Assembly (NCBI GenBank): GCA_034678545.1
Contig: JAXDBS010000029.1
Coordinates: 1 to 64,000 of the forward strand
Length of the DNA: 64,000 bases
Reading direction: 5' to 3'
From: UBA5614 sp034678545
GTDB lineage: Bacteria; Cloacimonadota; Cloacimonadia; Cloacimonadales; Cloacimonadaceae
Under the pieces are notes generated by a model that was given only the letters and a program-made list of their open reading frames with translations, was not told the origin of the DNA and searched no databases. Both the position numbers and the translations under genes were made by a program. Below, one piece after another: positions 49,915 through 58,207 of this stretch; position 1 is the stretch's first letter; the number at the start of each line of letters is the position of its first letter.

Positions 49915-51009
49915 TTAATCCATGAACTTTCGAAAATCAAACGTTGCCGTTTGAACTTGGGTTTTAGAATCAGGATAATTCTCCAAAAACCAAACAAGAA
50001 AGTCAGTCACATTTATTTTCAGCTTCATCATGTTATCTCGTTTTAACAAATATTCATGCTTAATAGTATTCTTTTGTGCAATTTCTATAGCTTTACCAAT
50101 TGCTTTCTTCTGGTCTGATTTAGAACAAGTAAATGGGTAAAGCAAGCCAAAAGAAGCTTGATCTTCAGTAGAACCGAACTGGGCATCGTTAATATATATA
50201 GATGGTGTCCCCAATATAGCACTTTCAGATGCAATTGTTGCACCTTCGCTAACAGTTAAATGAGCAAAAAAAAGGGCATAATGCAGTTTTTCGGGTTTGA
50301 GGTTAAGTTTATATTTTTGAAGCGAATTTGGTATCTCTAACTCAGAGGTAACAAATACTTTTAAGAGTTTTGACAATTCAGCTACCAACTTTGTTTTGTT
50401 TTCACGCGTAATCCCTTTATGCCCAATATCATGATGCGCATCCCATGAAACAAAACGAATAATCGCAAATTTCTCTCCTTCTCCAATGTTCATTTCGTTA
50501 AAAACCTTGGGATCAGGATTAAAATATCTTGGGTGAAGATATGCGAGTTCATGATATCCAGGATATCGTATTTGTTTTTTGCCTAGAGTCTTGGTAAAAA
50601 CATCAGATGTAAGAATAACATCAATCATGGGGTAAGTTAACCGATTCAATAAGCCAGCAGATTCAGTATCGGATAAAACTATGTGATTTATGCCTTTAAC
50701 TTTGGCAACAGCTGAAGCATGAATAGATCCTCTGCTGATTATTATTGACGGTTTGTGCTGATTAACAGCTTGATAGAAGTTCCTAACAGTCACTACCAGA
50801 TGTGCAAGTTTCCGAATCAAGCCCTTATGGTTTTTACCAATTAGTATGTAAGAGATGTCATATACTTTCAGTAATTCTATCGTCACTTCTTTGTCAATAG
50901 CTGTAAATAACACTCCCCAACCTTTAGTTCTCAGTTCCCAATATAAGTACTTAAAAAGGTGAACGTTCGCAGGATGTCCAATGTCTATTATGAGAAATCT
51001 GTTATCCAT
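49915..51009 (-). CDS. DUF354 family GT-B-like protein
   Basis: A 364-residue protein beginning IIDIGHPANVHLFKYL, the signature of DUF354 proteins, which share the GT-B fold with MurG and UDP-GlcNAc 2-epimerases. Later features are RGSIHASAVAKVKGI, SDTESAGLLN, IRFVSWDAHHDIGHKG and SEGATIASESAILGTPSIY, the last corresponding to the sugar-nucleotide-binding part. It is probably a glycosyltransferase or sugar-nucleotide epimerase for the surface polysaccharide. AAAGGTG precedes the ATG; seven bases separate it from the upstream ATP-grasp gene. The gene is A/T-rich. Confidence 0.85.
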   Translation of the reverse strand: MDNRFLIIDIGHPANVHLFKYLYWELRTKGWGVLFTAIDKEVTIELLKVYDISYILIGKNHKGLIRKLAHLVVTVRNFYQAVNQHKPSIIISRGSIHASAVAKVKGINHIVLSDTESAGLLNRLTYPMIDVILTSDVFTKTLGKKQIRYPGYHELAYLHPRYFNPDPKVFNEMNIGEGEKFAIIRFVSWDAHHDIGHKGITRENKTKLVAELSKLLKVFVTSELEIPNSLQKYKLNLKPEKLHYALFFAHLTVSEGATIASESAILGTPSIYINDAQFGSTEDQASFGLLYPFTCSKSDQKKAIGKAIEIAQKNTIKHEYLLKRDNMMKLKINVTDFLVWFLENYPDSKTQVQTATFDFRKFMD

Positions 51010-51015
51010 TGATTG

Positions 51016-52170
51016 TCACCTTTCACACAAAAAACCAATAGATAACAAACCATACATGAAAAATGGAATCGGATCCTGTGGATCCCAGCAGGCTTCTGTA
51101 AATCTCTGATAAGATGAAAGAATCGTTTTTACTTTATCAATACCGAGAAATATCCTTTTAACAGTATATACAGCATCGGTATAAATATTAATCCAATAGA
51201 ATCCAATTCGATAATCAAGCTGCTTTGGAATTTCCTTATTATATATATATTTCAAGAGAATGATTGGGAAACTGATCCCACATTTATCAGCTAAACCAAC
51301 CCATAGCCATGATCTTGCATTGATTTCAATCAGTTTGTATTCATTATCCCTTCTATCTTTTAACCATTCAATTTCGCATACTCCTGTGTATTTTAACTCA
51401 GAAATAATAATTTTGCTAAGTCTAATAACTTCATTTTCATATGTGCTTTTGCAACAGGTTGCAGTTCCGAACCTGATAGGATGCTCGCGTATTTTTTCTC
51501 CCATCCAGTATGTATATATCTCTCCATTGACAGAAAACACCGCTACAGATATAGTATTAGTGCCTGCTGGTATCAATTCCTGGAAGAAATAGTCTGAGGG
51601 CCTTATCTTATTATTGATCAGAGTTATGAGTTTTTTTAATTCCATTTCGGATCTTGCCAGAAATACCTTACGTTTGAATATTTTATAAAAATTCAAGCCA
51701 TTGTTGCCTTTGATCAGAATCGGATAATTTAAAACAGGTAAAGAAGTGGACTCTGATTCCGGCATTACTGAAGCAGGAATTGAGATTTTAGCTTTCAATG
51801 CTATTCCTAGTAAGGCCCGCTTGTTATATATCTTGCTTATTACATCGAAGTTTTCTGTGATAACTCTGTAATATTCAGAGAGTTCCTTTTTATTCTTAGC
51901 TATAATATATACAGCGTGATCATTGGATGGTAGTAAAACCCAGTCATACAAGTTTTCTGCAATGGCTAGTTTTATTAGAAATTCTATGAATCCATCTGAA
52001 AGATAATCCGGACAGAGAAAGAATTTTTGACAGTATCTTGAATAGCGTGCAATGCAGTTATTTTTACTTATTACAATAACTGGAATACCTGCTTTGCCTA
52101 AAATTCTCGTATTGGCGAGTCCCTGAACGTGTCCTTCTATTATTATAGCGCCCTTAGTTTTATTTTCCAA
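51016..52170 (-). CDS. ATP-grasp ligase
   Basis: A 384-residue enzyme. After an N-terminal pre-ATP-grasp Rossmann-like domain (GLANTRILGKAGIPVIVI) comes the ATP-grasp fold with YPILIKGNNGLNFYKIF and, in the C-terminal subdomain, GVCEIEWLKDRRDNEYKLIE with the metal ligand in EINARSW. Such enzymes couple a carboxylate to an amine or similar nucleophile via an acyl phosphate. The substrate is unknown; related proteins in EPS loci are annotated as carboxylate-amine ligases. The start is TTG at 52170, with AAGGAA six bases upstream, and overlaps the glycosyltransferase stop by 11 bases. The gene is A/T-rich. Confidence 0.82.
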   Translation of the reverse strand: MENKTKGAIIIEGHVQGLANTRILGKAGIPVIVISKNNCIARYSRYCQKFFLCPDYLSDGFIEFLIKLAIAENLYDWVLLPSNDHAVYIIAKNKKELSEYYRVITENFDVISKIYNKRALLGIALKAKISIPASVMPESESTSLPVLNYPILIKGNNGLNFYKIFKRKVFLARSEMELKKLITLINNKIRPSDYFFQELIPAGTNTISVAVFSVNGEIYTYWMGEKIREHPIRFGTATCCKSTYENEVIRLSKIIISELKYTGVCEIEWLKDRRDNEYKLIEINARSWLWVGLADKCGISFPIILLKYIYNKEIPKQLDYRIGFYWINIYTDAVYTVKRIFLGIDKVKTILSSYQRFTEACWDPQDPIPFFMYGLLSIGFLCER

Positions 52171-53095
52171 ATACGATTCCTTGATAGATGCAGATTAATC
52201 GAGTGGCAACAGAAACCGAATCTAACTCCAATTCCAAAATCCTATCTCTCCCTTTAGTCCTGTTTTTAAATTCTAAAGCTGCTTGCAATTTCTGGGCAAA
52301 TTGCACAGGTTCAAACTCAGCAATATAGTATCCATCTACTTCACTAAACAGCCACTTTACATCACCAACATCTGTTGATACAATGGGAATATTACAGGCC
52401 ATGGCTTCCTTAACTATATTGGGGGATCCTTCCCATAACGAAGTTAAGATAACAACATCGGAAGCATTTATATACAAAGGCAATTTGCTATGTTCCGTTT
52501 TACCCAATGTGATTAAATCCACTTTAGTCTCTGTAATCCGTTCAATTGTTTTTTTTGCTAAATCATAATTCTTGACTTTCCTATTAGGATCTGCAGCAAA
52601 TAAAACATATTTTTTATCATTAGTTAAATCTATCTTTTTTCGACACTCTGATTTCGGAAGCTCTCTGAATTCACGAATATCCACTCCATTGGGTATAACT
52701 TGTATTCTTGATAAATTAATACTTCTTTTCATTTCTTCGCTTTTCACAATAGTATATGACCAAAGATACTTGCTAAAAAAACGAACAATTACCTTCCATA
52801 TAAGACTACCATGTACGTCACTACCCATAAGTGAAACGACCATAGGCTTTCTATAGGCCAAATAAGCAATAAAGCCGCAAAGTGAATAATGAGCATGAAC
52901 GATATCGAATTTGCCTGAATAAATTCTCTCGTAGATTCTCTTTGTGCTTCTTAGATAGTTAATGATGCCTTTGCCTTTTATTGTATAAAAGTCAACCTGG
53001 TGTTTTTTTTCAATAAGTGATTTGGCCTGACTTATAATAAATGGAGATACACCAAAGTATTTATGATTGCCACTGCAAACAAAAAGTATCTTCAT
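52160..53095 (-). CDS. GT4-family glycosyltransferase
   Basis: A 311-residue GT-B enzyme. Its N-terminal domain contains DIVHAHYSLCGFIAY and the acceptor side VSLMGSDVHG; its C-terminal domain has VIPNGVDIREF, VLFAADPNRKVKNYDLA and the donor-binding SLWEGSPNIVKEAMACNIPIV, in which Glu-x7-Glu is conserved. It transfers a sugar from a nucleotide donor to the growing polysaccharide unit. Its ATG overlaps the asparagine-synthase-like gene's stop as ATGA. It is strongly A/T-rich compared with the housekeeping genes in the window. Confidence 0.88.
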   Translation of the reverse strand: MKILFVCSGNHKYFGVSPFIISQAKSLIEKKHQVDFYTIKGKGIINYLRSTKRIYERIYSGKFDIVHAHYSLCGFIAYLAYRKPMVVSLMGSDVHGSLIWKVIVRFFSKYLWSYTIVKSEEMKRSINLSRIQVIPNGVDIREFRELPKSECRKKIDLTNDKKYVLFAADPNRKVKNYDLAKKTIERITETKVDLITLGKTEHSKLPLYINASDVVILTSLWEGSPNIVKEAMACNIPIVSTDVGDVKWLFSEVDGYYIAEFEPVQFAQKLQAALEFKNRTKGRDRILELELDSVSVATRLICIYQGIVFGK

Positions 53096-54942
53096 AAATA
53101 TGCTTGCTTTATATAATCCATCCAGTATACTAAAGACAATGCACTATCATACATATAACATAAACTACTTTTGTCTATTTGCTCCAGTATCCTTGGAATT
53201 ACAACATTGTTTTTAATAAGCATCGAATAAAATAACGAGTCTGCAGAAGCTGTCTTAAAGCTGTCATGTTCAAACCTGGTACTCCGCATATATCTATTGA
53301 AAAGTATTTTTATTTTCCCAAAGTTGTTCTGAGTATCAGCCATGCTGTATCCTCTTGAAGAATTATAGTCAATCAATTTAGGGTAATTATCTTTTACCAA
53401 ACTCGTGTATAAATCTGAACTCCTTTTTCTTATGAAAACATTTTGTGAGTCAACACTACATCTATGGCATGAAAATTCTGACCCCAAATATACCTCTATA
53501 GTATCTATATCGATAAACGGAGAACTACAATAGACAAAATCGTTATAACTGCTGGCTTCAGAACCAAAGAACTTACGAAGCATTACCATAAAACGAAATG
53601 CAGATAGCTTTTCGCTGATACTTGAGAAATCCAGATAAATTGCCTGGAGTTCTTTGACCCTATTGATCAACTCTACATTTAAATCTTCACTTGAAGAGTC
53701 TGACAATACTGGGAATCGATCCTGAGAAAAGCATGCTTGTATCGATTCATATTTGAAACCACTTGTAACTAAATTAATCGTATTTGACGAGAGAACTATA
53801 TTTCCTTGGGGTTTTCCAACTTTCAGTATTTCATCCCCGAATATACCTGTAAGTAAAATAGTTGACTCTTTACTAAGCTGCTCTATAGCATAAAGATAAT
53901 GAGCGCGTTTGTAACTTCTAATCCCATTTGACAGCTTGATTGTCAGCTTTGCTTTATCTAAAAAATTTTTCTCTAAGTAGTTTTCATCAAGAATAACAGG
54001 ATAGTAATCCAACATTTCTGCTTTGGATATGATTATGGGTATTGTAATGTCGCATGAATCCTTTGATCCAAACGAATAGCATTTTAACTTGTCCTTATAA
54101 TCAGGTAGCAAATACGATAGCACAAGCCTGGAATCCCAGCCACCAGTTAGCGAGAATAGTATTTGCCCCCTACACTCTCGCAACATTCTGTTTACAGCCT
54201 TGGATAATGCCAAATTAATAGCATCGAAACTATCTTTATGTGATAATACTGGCTGTTGAAAAAGTGAGTTTATTGTCCAGTAGCTTGTTTTAGTCAAGCC
54301 CTTGCCATCTATTGCTAAAACAGTTGCATTGGCAAGAGTACAGATATCCTTTATCAAAGTGTAATCTGTTATTGGGTAGTTGAACAACAGGTGTTCCGCA
54401 ATAGATGCTATATCAAATGTGATAGTATTCATTAATCCTGAGGCTAAAATACATTCAATTTTGGAACCGAATACGATATAATCATTTGTCTCATATGTAT
54501 ACATAGGGTAAAACCCAAGTTTGTCATTGCATATGATTGTTGTTCTATTTTTAATGTCATAAGCAAACAGATTATAGCAACCTGCCAAGTACAAGCCAAC
54601 ATGATTCGAATATTTGCGAATTAAAAACGGAAGTAATTCGATATCATTCTTTATGCCAGGTAGATTGAATTCAGCAAGTAGGTTATTTTTTATGGACTCT
54701 TTTATGTAAATATAACCATCAATAGCACAAACAGCATTTATGTCCTTGTTGAAAACAAAGTTAGAATTCTCTTTTTGTGAAATGGGCAGGACATTAATAC
54801 AAGCACATCTTTCATTAGCGTATGTGTTACTGGTTTGGGAATCACTGTATTGCAATGCTTTCTTCATGTTTTGACATAATGTTGAACCTGACAAGACAAT
54901 CTTACTATTCGGTTTTAGGACAGCGCCGGCAATTCCAGCCAT
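53092..54942 (-). CDS. Asparagine-synthase-like enzyme lacking the glutaminase Cys
   Basis: A 616-residue protein with the two-domain layout of class II asparagine synthetases. The N-terminal Ntn-hydrolase domain begins MAGIAGAVL, where functional enzymes have Met-Cys-Gly-Ile: position 2 is Ala, so glutamine cannot be hydrolysed in the usual way. The synthetase domain has the PP-loop SLTGGWDSR (264-272) and SFGSKDSCDI. It might use free ammonia, take another amine as the nucleophile (as beta-lactam synthetase does), or act only as an AMP-activating ligase. GGAG lies eight bases before the ATG. It is flanked by an ATP-grasp gene, a deacetylase gene and a glycosyltransferase gene. Confidence 0.85.
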   Translation of the reverse strand: MAGIAGAVLKPNSKIVLSGSTLCQNMKKALQYSDSQTSNTYANERCACINVLPISQKENSNFVFNKDINAVCAIDGYIYIKESIKNNLLAEFNLPGIKNDIELLPFLIRKYSNHVGLYLAGCYNLFAYDIKNRTTIICNDKLGFYPMYTYETNDYIVFGSKIECILASGLMNTITFDIASIAEHLLFNYPITDYTLIKDICTLANATVLAIDGKGLTKTSYWTINSLFQQPVLSHKDSFDAINLALSKAVNRMLRECRGQILFSLTGGWDSRLVLSYLLPDYKDKLKCYSFGSKDSCDITIPIIISKAEMLDYYPVILDENYLEKNFLDKAKLTIKLSNGIRSYKRAHYLYAIEQLSKESTILLTGIFGDEILKVGKPQGNIVLSSNTINLVTSGFKYESIQACFSQDRFPVLSDSSSEDLNVELINRVKELQAIYLDFSSISEKLSAFRFMVMLRKFFGSEASSYNDFVYCSSPFIDIDTIEVYLGSEFSCHRCSVDSQNVFIRKRSSDLYTSLVKDNYPKLIDYNSSRGYSMADTQNNFGKIKILFNRYMRSTRFEHDSFKTASADSLFYSMLIKNNVVIPRILEQIDKSSLCYMYDSALSLVYWMDYIKQAYL

Positions 54943-54945
54943 TGA

Positions 54946-55971
54946 TCAATCTCCGCTGAAGTTTATATGTTCTGCCATCTGAGCCATACTTCCTATCCAT
55001 AAACCACCTTCTTCTCTCTTCTCTGCTGAGTATTTTAGTACATCGGGCATAACATATTTCAGAGTCCATTTATCGACTGATGGATGTAACCAAAAATGTG
55101 CCACTGAATTTGTGGCGATAGCTTTATCTATGATTTTCCTAAACCGATTTAGATAATAATCAGCAGACCATTCATAGCTTCTGGCAAATCCCATGGTTGA
55201 AGGAGTTACAAGTAAGCCGAGATCATCATGATAAGGATATGCAAGATCATATTTTGTTTTTTCCCGATAGATAAGGATACCTTGTTGTTTCAGGATCGAT
55301 TTATTACCTGGTATACCTCCGGGAAAAACCATTGACTTTAATTGAATTCCCCAACGCCCAGCTGCCTGCTTACAGGCTTTCAACTCATCTTCAAAGACTC
55401 CGGACGGGCAGTACTGGTCGGAGCAGAGGATATGCGAGTAAGTATGGCACCCGATTTCATGCCTGACTGCTGCTTTGAGAATCATCTCAATCATGTCTGG
55501 AGCATACCAAGCACTGTCTTGTTGATAACCTGTATGGGGGTCTGCATCGAACCAATCGCCAGACGTATATTTCCAGTGGTGATCAAAATAGGGAATTCTT
55601 CTCATCCAGTCATGTGAGGTTTCAGAACACGATTCAAGAAAAAGATGACCTACTGTGGCCCAAGTTATTGGTATGGCATATTCATCAAATAATGATAGCA
55701 AAATTGGGATGTTCTCTCGTTCCAGATCTGCCATTGTAATTGGATTGACATTCCTTTTTGAATACCGGAAAGCCCAGGCCATTTCGAAATCAGCAGATAT
55801 AATCAAACCACCTGTCTGAAGAGATGGGAATTTTTTCACGGGCTGAATACTGGATCTTTTTACATGAGGTTTTCCACTTAGTGCAATGACAAATTTCGAT
55901 ACATCTGCTTTTTGCTTAGCTGATAGCTGATTGTAAATCCGATTGTATATCTGTTTAATCATGTTTGGCAT
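54946..55971 (-). CDS. Polysaccharide deacetylase (NodB-fold)
   Basis: About 341 residues. It has the deacetylase motifs IISADFEMAWAF (Asp-x-Glu), ITWATVGHLFLES, metal-binding HEIGCHTYSHILC (His-x3-His), MVFPGGIPGNK and FWLHPSVDKW. An N-terminal helical stretch of about 50 residues precedes the fold; there is no signal peptide. The ATG at 55971 overlaps the upstream ATP-grasp gene by 17 bases. It lies between the ATP-grasp gene and the Asn-synthase-like gene, so freeing an amino group that is then amide-linked is a plausible sequence of events. Confidence 0.88.
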   Translation of the reverse strand: MPNMIKQIYNRIYNQLSAKQKADVSKFVIALSGKPHVKRSSIQPVKKFPSLQTGGLIISADFEMAWAFRYSKRNVNPITMADLERENIPILLSLFDEYAIPITWATVGHLFLESCSETSHDWMRRIPYFDHHWKYTSGDWFDADPHTGYQQDSAWYAPDMIEMILKAAVRHEIGCHTYSHILCSDQYCPSGVFEDELKACKQAAGRWGIQLKSMVFPGGIPGNKSILKQQGILIYREKTKYDLAYPYHDDLGLLVTPSTMGFARSYEWSADYYLNRFRKIIDKAIATNSVAHFWLHPSVDKWTLKYVMPDVLKYSAEKREEGGLWIGSMAQMAEHINFSGD

Positions 55972-57004
55972 CAAGGTGTTGAATTATTTTTAGCGCTTGC
56001 TCGAGACGTAAATCATAACACTTGTTAGACGCATAATCCCCTGGTTCAAAAATCCATTTGCTGTTAATGAAACGATACCTTCCTATCACTCCATCCACTT
56101 TCATCTGATACTCATCAGATTGCCCAAAATACGTTTGGATTTCGTTTACGATATACCCGGATTCAGTATCAAACACGTCTATGGCAACACTGCTGATATT
56201 AGTTTCTAAACATACGCCCCTGACAAAATCCAAAAGATCCAGAGGCGGATTTCCATAGTCTTTTTGCAAAGATCCACTTGCCTTAGATCCAGTTACGATT
56301 TTTTTATGCGCAAAGTAACTCTCTCCAATGACAACCACTCTCCATTCAAATGTATGCTGTATATACTCTTGGAATAAAACATATTTTTGCACTTCGCCGA
56401 GAATTGTCCTGATTTGTTTATATCTCTTTTGTATAAGCCCTTTAATTTTGAAGGCGTTTCGCAATTTCTTTGTTATGGGGGCAGTTCTCATATTAAGACC
56501 GACCTTGGGTCTGAGACCCTTATCAAATGCTCTGTTGATATAAGACTGCGTTTGCCTCATATCACGCAGTATATCGACTCCTTGTCCGGAAGCGCCGATG
56601 TTTATTTTGGCAACTATCGGATAGCGTGCGTTGCGGGAATACTCAATGGCTTCCCTTTTATCATAGAACACCAGCATGTCCGGCGATGGTATCTGGTAAG
56701 CTTTCAGCCAATACGAAAGATATTTCTTGTTTTCATATATCAGGGCTTCCGTTAAAGTAGGGTATACTGGTTTCTTAAGCTCTGTGGCTAAAATACGCAC
56801 ACGCTCATCAAACATATCCTTTCCCCTGCAGGTGATGCCTGGAGGCCGCAAGATATAGAGATCAGCATCAACTGCCAGGCACTTTTCCATCCATATAGAA
56901 GAAGATATATCAATAGTGTGGTATTCGATTTCAGGATGGGTCTTTAGAGTTCGAATCCAATCCTCGGAATCGTACTCATCAGCTGATATTATTGCTATGC
57001 GCAC
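55955..57004 (-). CDS. RimK-like ATP-grasp ligase
   Basis: A 349-residue enzyme with an N-terminal alpha/beta domain (MRIAIISADEYDSEDW, then DADLYILRPPG), a linker, and an ATP-grasp fold with YPIVAKINIGASGQGVDIL (glycine-rich loop) and SVAIDVFDTESGYIVNEIQ, where Asp and the Asn-Glu pair bind Mg-ATP as in RimK/LysX ligases. These join amino acids to a carboxylate through an acyl phosphate. The substrate is unknown. Six bases separate it from the upstream GT4 gene. Confidence 0.85.
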   Translation of the reverse strand: MRIAIISADEYDSEDWIRTLKTHPEIEYHTIDISSSIWMEKCLAVDADLYILRPPGITCRGKDMFDERVRILATELKKPVYPTLTEALIYENKKYLSYWLKAYQIPSPDMLVFYDKREAIEYSRNARYPIVAKINIGASGQGVDILRDMRQTQSYINRAFDKGLRPKVGLNMRTAPITKKLRNAFKIKGLIQKRYKQIRTILGEVQKYVLFQEYIQHTFEWRVVVIGESYFAHKKIVTGSKASGSLQKDYGNPPLDLLDFVRGVCLETNISSVAIDVFDTESGYIVNEIQTYFGQSDEYQMKVDGVIGRYRFINSKWIFEPGDYASNKCYDLRLEQALKIIQHLDAKHD

Positions 57005-57010
57005 AGAAAA

Positions 57011-58132
57011 CTACCTAGGATGAACTATCAAGTCGTTAATCGTATCTGTATCATGATCCAGTATCGATCTGATGGTTTTTTCATAGTTTTCAATCATTGT
57101 TGTTACAGTAAATCTTTCCTGTATCATTCTGCGCGATTCCCTCCCCATTTTCTCAATCATCGCTTTATCTGCAAAAAACATCTCGATATTTTTCTGCAAT
57201 TCAATACTGTCCTGGTATTCAAACAACAATGCATTTCGTTCATTAACAATCTCAGGAATCCCCCCAACCTTGGTAGCTATTATGGGAAGCCCGTATCTCA
57301 TGCCTTCCAGAATGGCGTTAGAGCATCCTTCTCCCAGAGTGGAATGAATCATCAAATCAGATACAGCCAGATATTCGTTCACGTTTTGTATTCTACCAGT
57401 GATTAAGATGTTTTCTCTTAAGTTGTAGTCATTAACGATGTCTTCTATCGGCTTGCGATTAGGCCCTTCTCCAATTATGATATAGAAGAAATCTAGCTTT
57501 TTACTCTTTATATTTTTCAGGGCTTCCAGAACAGTGAAAAAATCCTTGTAGGGAACCAGATTCGCTACGGTTACTAAGACCAGCATCTCAGAGGATCCCA
57601 GCAATTGCATCCGCCTGGCTTGTTTCTCACTAATCGGCAGCAAGGGAGGAATATCTTCTACTCCGTTGTATATCACGATACCTTTCGACAGATTGTTTGC
57701 CTTTAATCCGGCAACGGAATTTGCTACTATATGTTTACTGAAATGCAACAGAAAAGTCCTGAAATAATGTGAGAATTGTTTCTTTCTTATCCCATGCCGG
57801 ATAGAAAAGTTAACCATTGGAATCCCCAGGAATACTGATGCTATCAAAGCGATAACCGTTTCCATGGTTCCCCATGCAACAAGGCATTTTGCTTTGTATC
57901 CTGCACATAGCCTGATAGTGTGCATAATCCTCGGTATAATTCCGGTTTTACCAATCCATGTTGTTTTAGCCTCCAGTCCGTATTCTGTTATGTAATCAGC
58001 TTCTGTCTTATAAAAAAACAAAACCTGGTTGTCATAGGCGTGAGAGTACTTGCAGATGATGGAAAGCTGGCGCTCTCGGCCTCCGCGTTCCAACGCTGCT
58101 ATTATGTGAACGATCGAATTCTGACTAACCAT
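57011..58132 (-). CDS. GT4-family glycosyltransferase
   Basis: A 373-residue GT-B enzyme with the N-terminal ALERGGRERQLSIICK loop, IVIYNGVEDIPPL at the domain linker and a C-terminal Rossmann domain with LVTVANLVPYKDFFT, IIGEGPNRKPIEDIV and the nucleotide-sugar site STLGEGCSNAILEGMRYG (Glu-x7-Glu). A typical inverting-fold retaining glycosyltransferase of polysaccharide synthesis; donor and acceptor cannot be predicted. The 75-base gap upstream may hold a promoter, but none is clear. Confidence 0.9.
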   Translation of the reverse strand: MVSQNSIVHIIAALERGGRERQLSIICKYSHAYDNQVLFFYKTEADYITEYGLEAKTTWIGKTGIIPRIMHTIRLCAGYKAKCLVAWGTMETVIALIASVFLGIPMVNFSIRHGIRKKQFSHYFRTFLLHFSKHIVANSVAGLKANNLSKGIVIYNGVEDIPPLLPISEKQARRMQLLGSSEMLVLVTVANLVPYKDFFTVLEALKNIKSKKLDFFYIIIGEGPNRKPIEDIVNDYNLRENILITGRIQNVNEYLAVSDLMIHSTLGEGCSNAILEGMRYGLPIIATKVGGIPEIVNERNALLFEYQDSIELQKNIEMFFADKAMIEKMGRESRRMIQERFTVTTMIENYEKTIRSILDHDTDTINDLIVHPR

Positions 58133-58207
58133 CGTTTCCGCTTTGAAATCAATATCAGATGCCTAAACGTATAGAGTTCTCAACTGCGTTGTTATACTGC
58201 AATAAGA

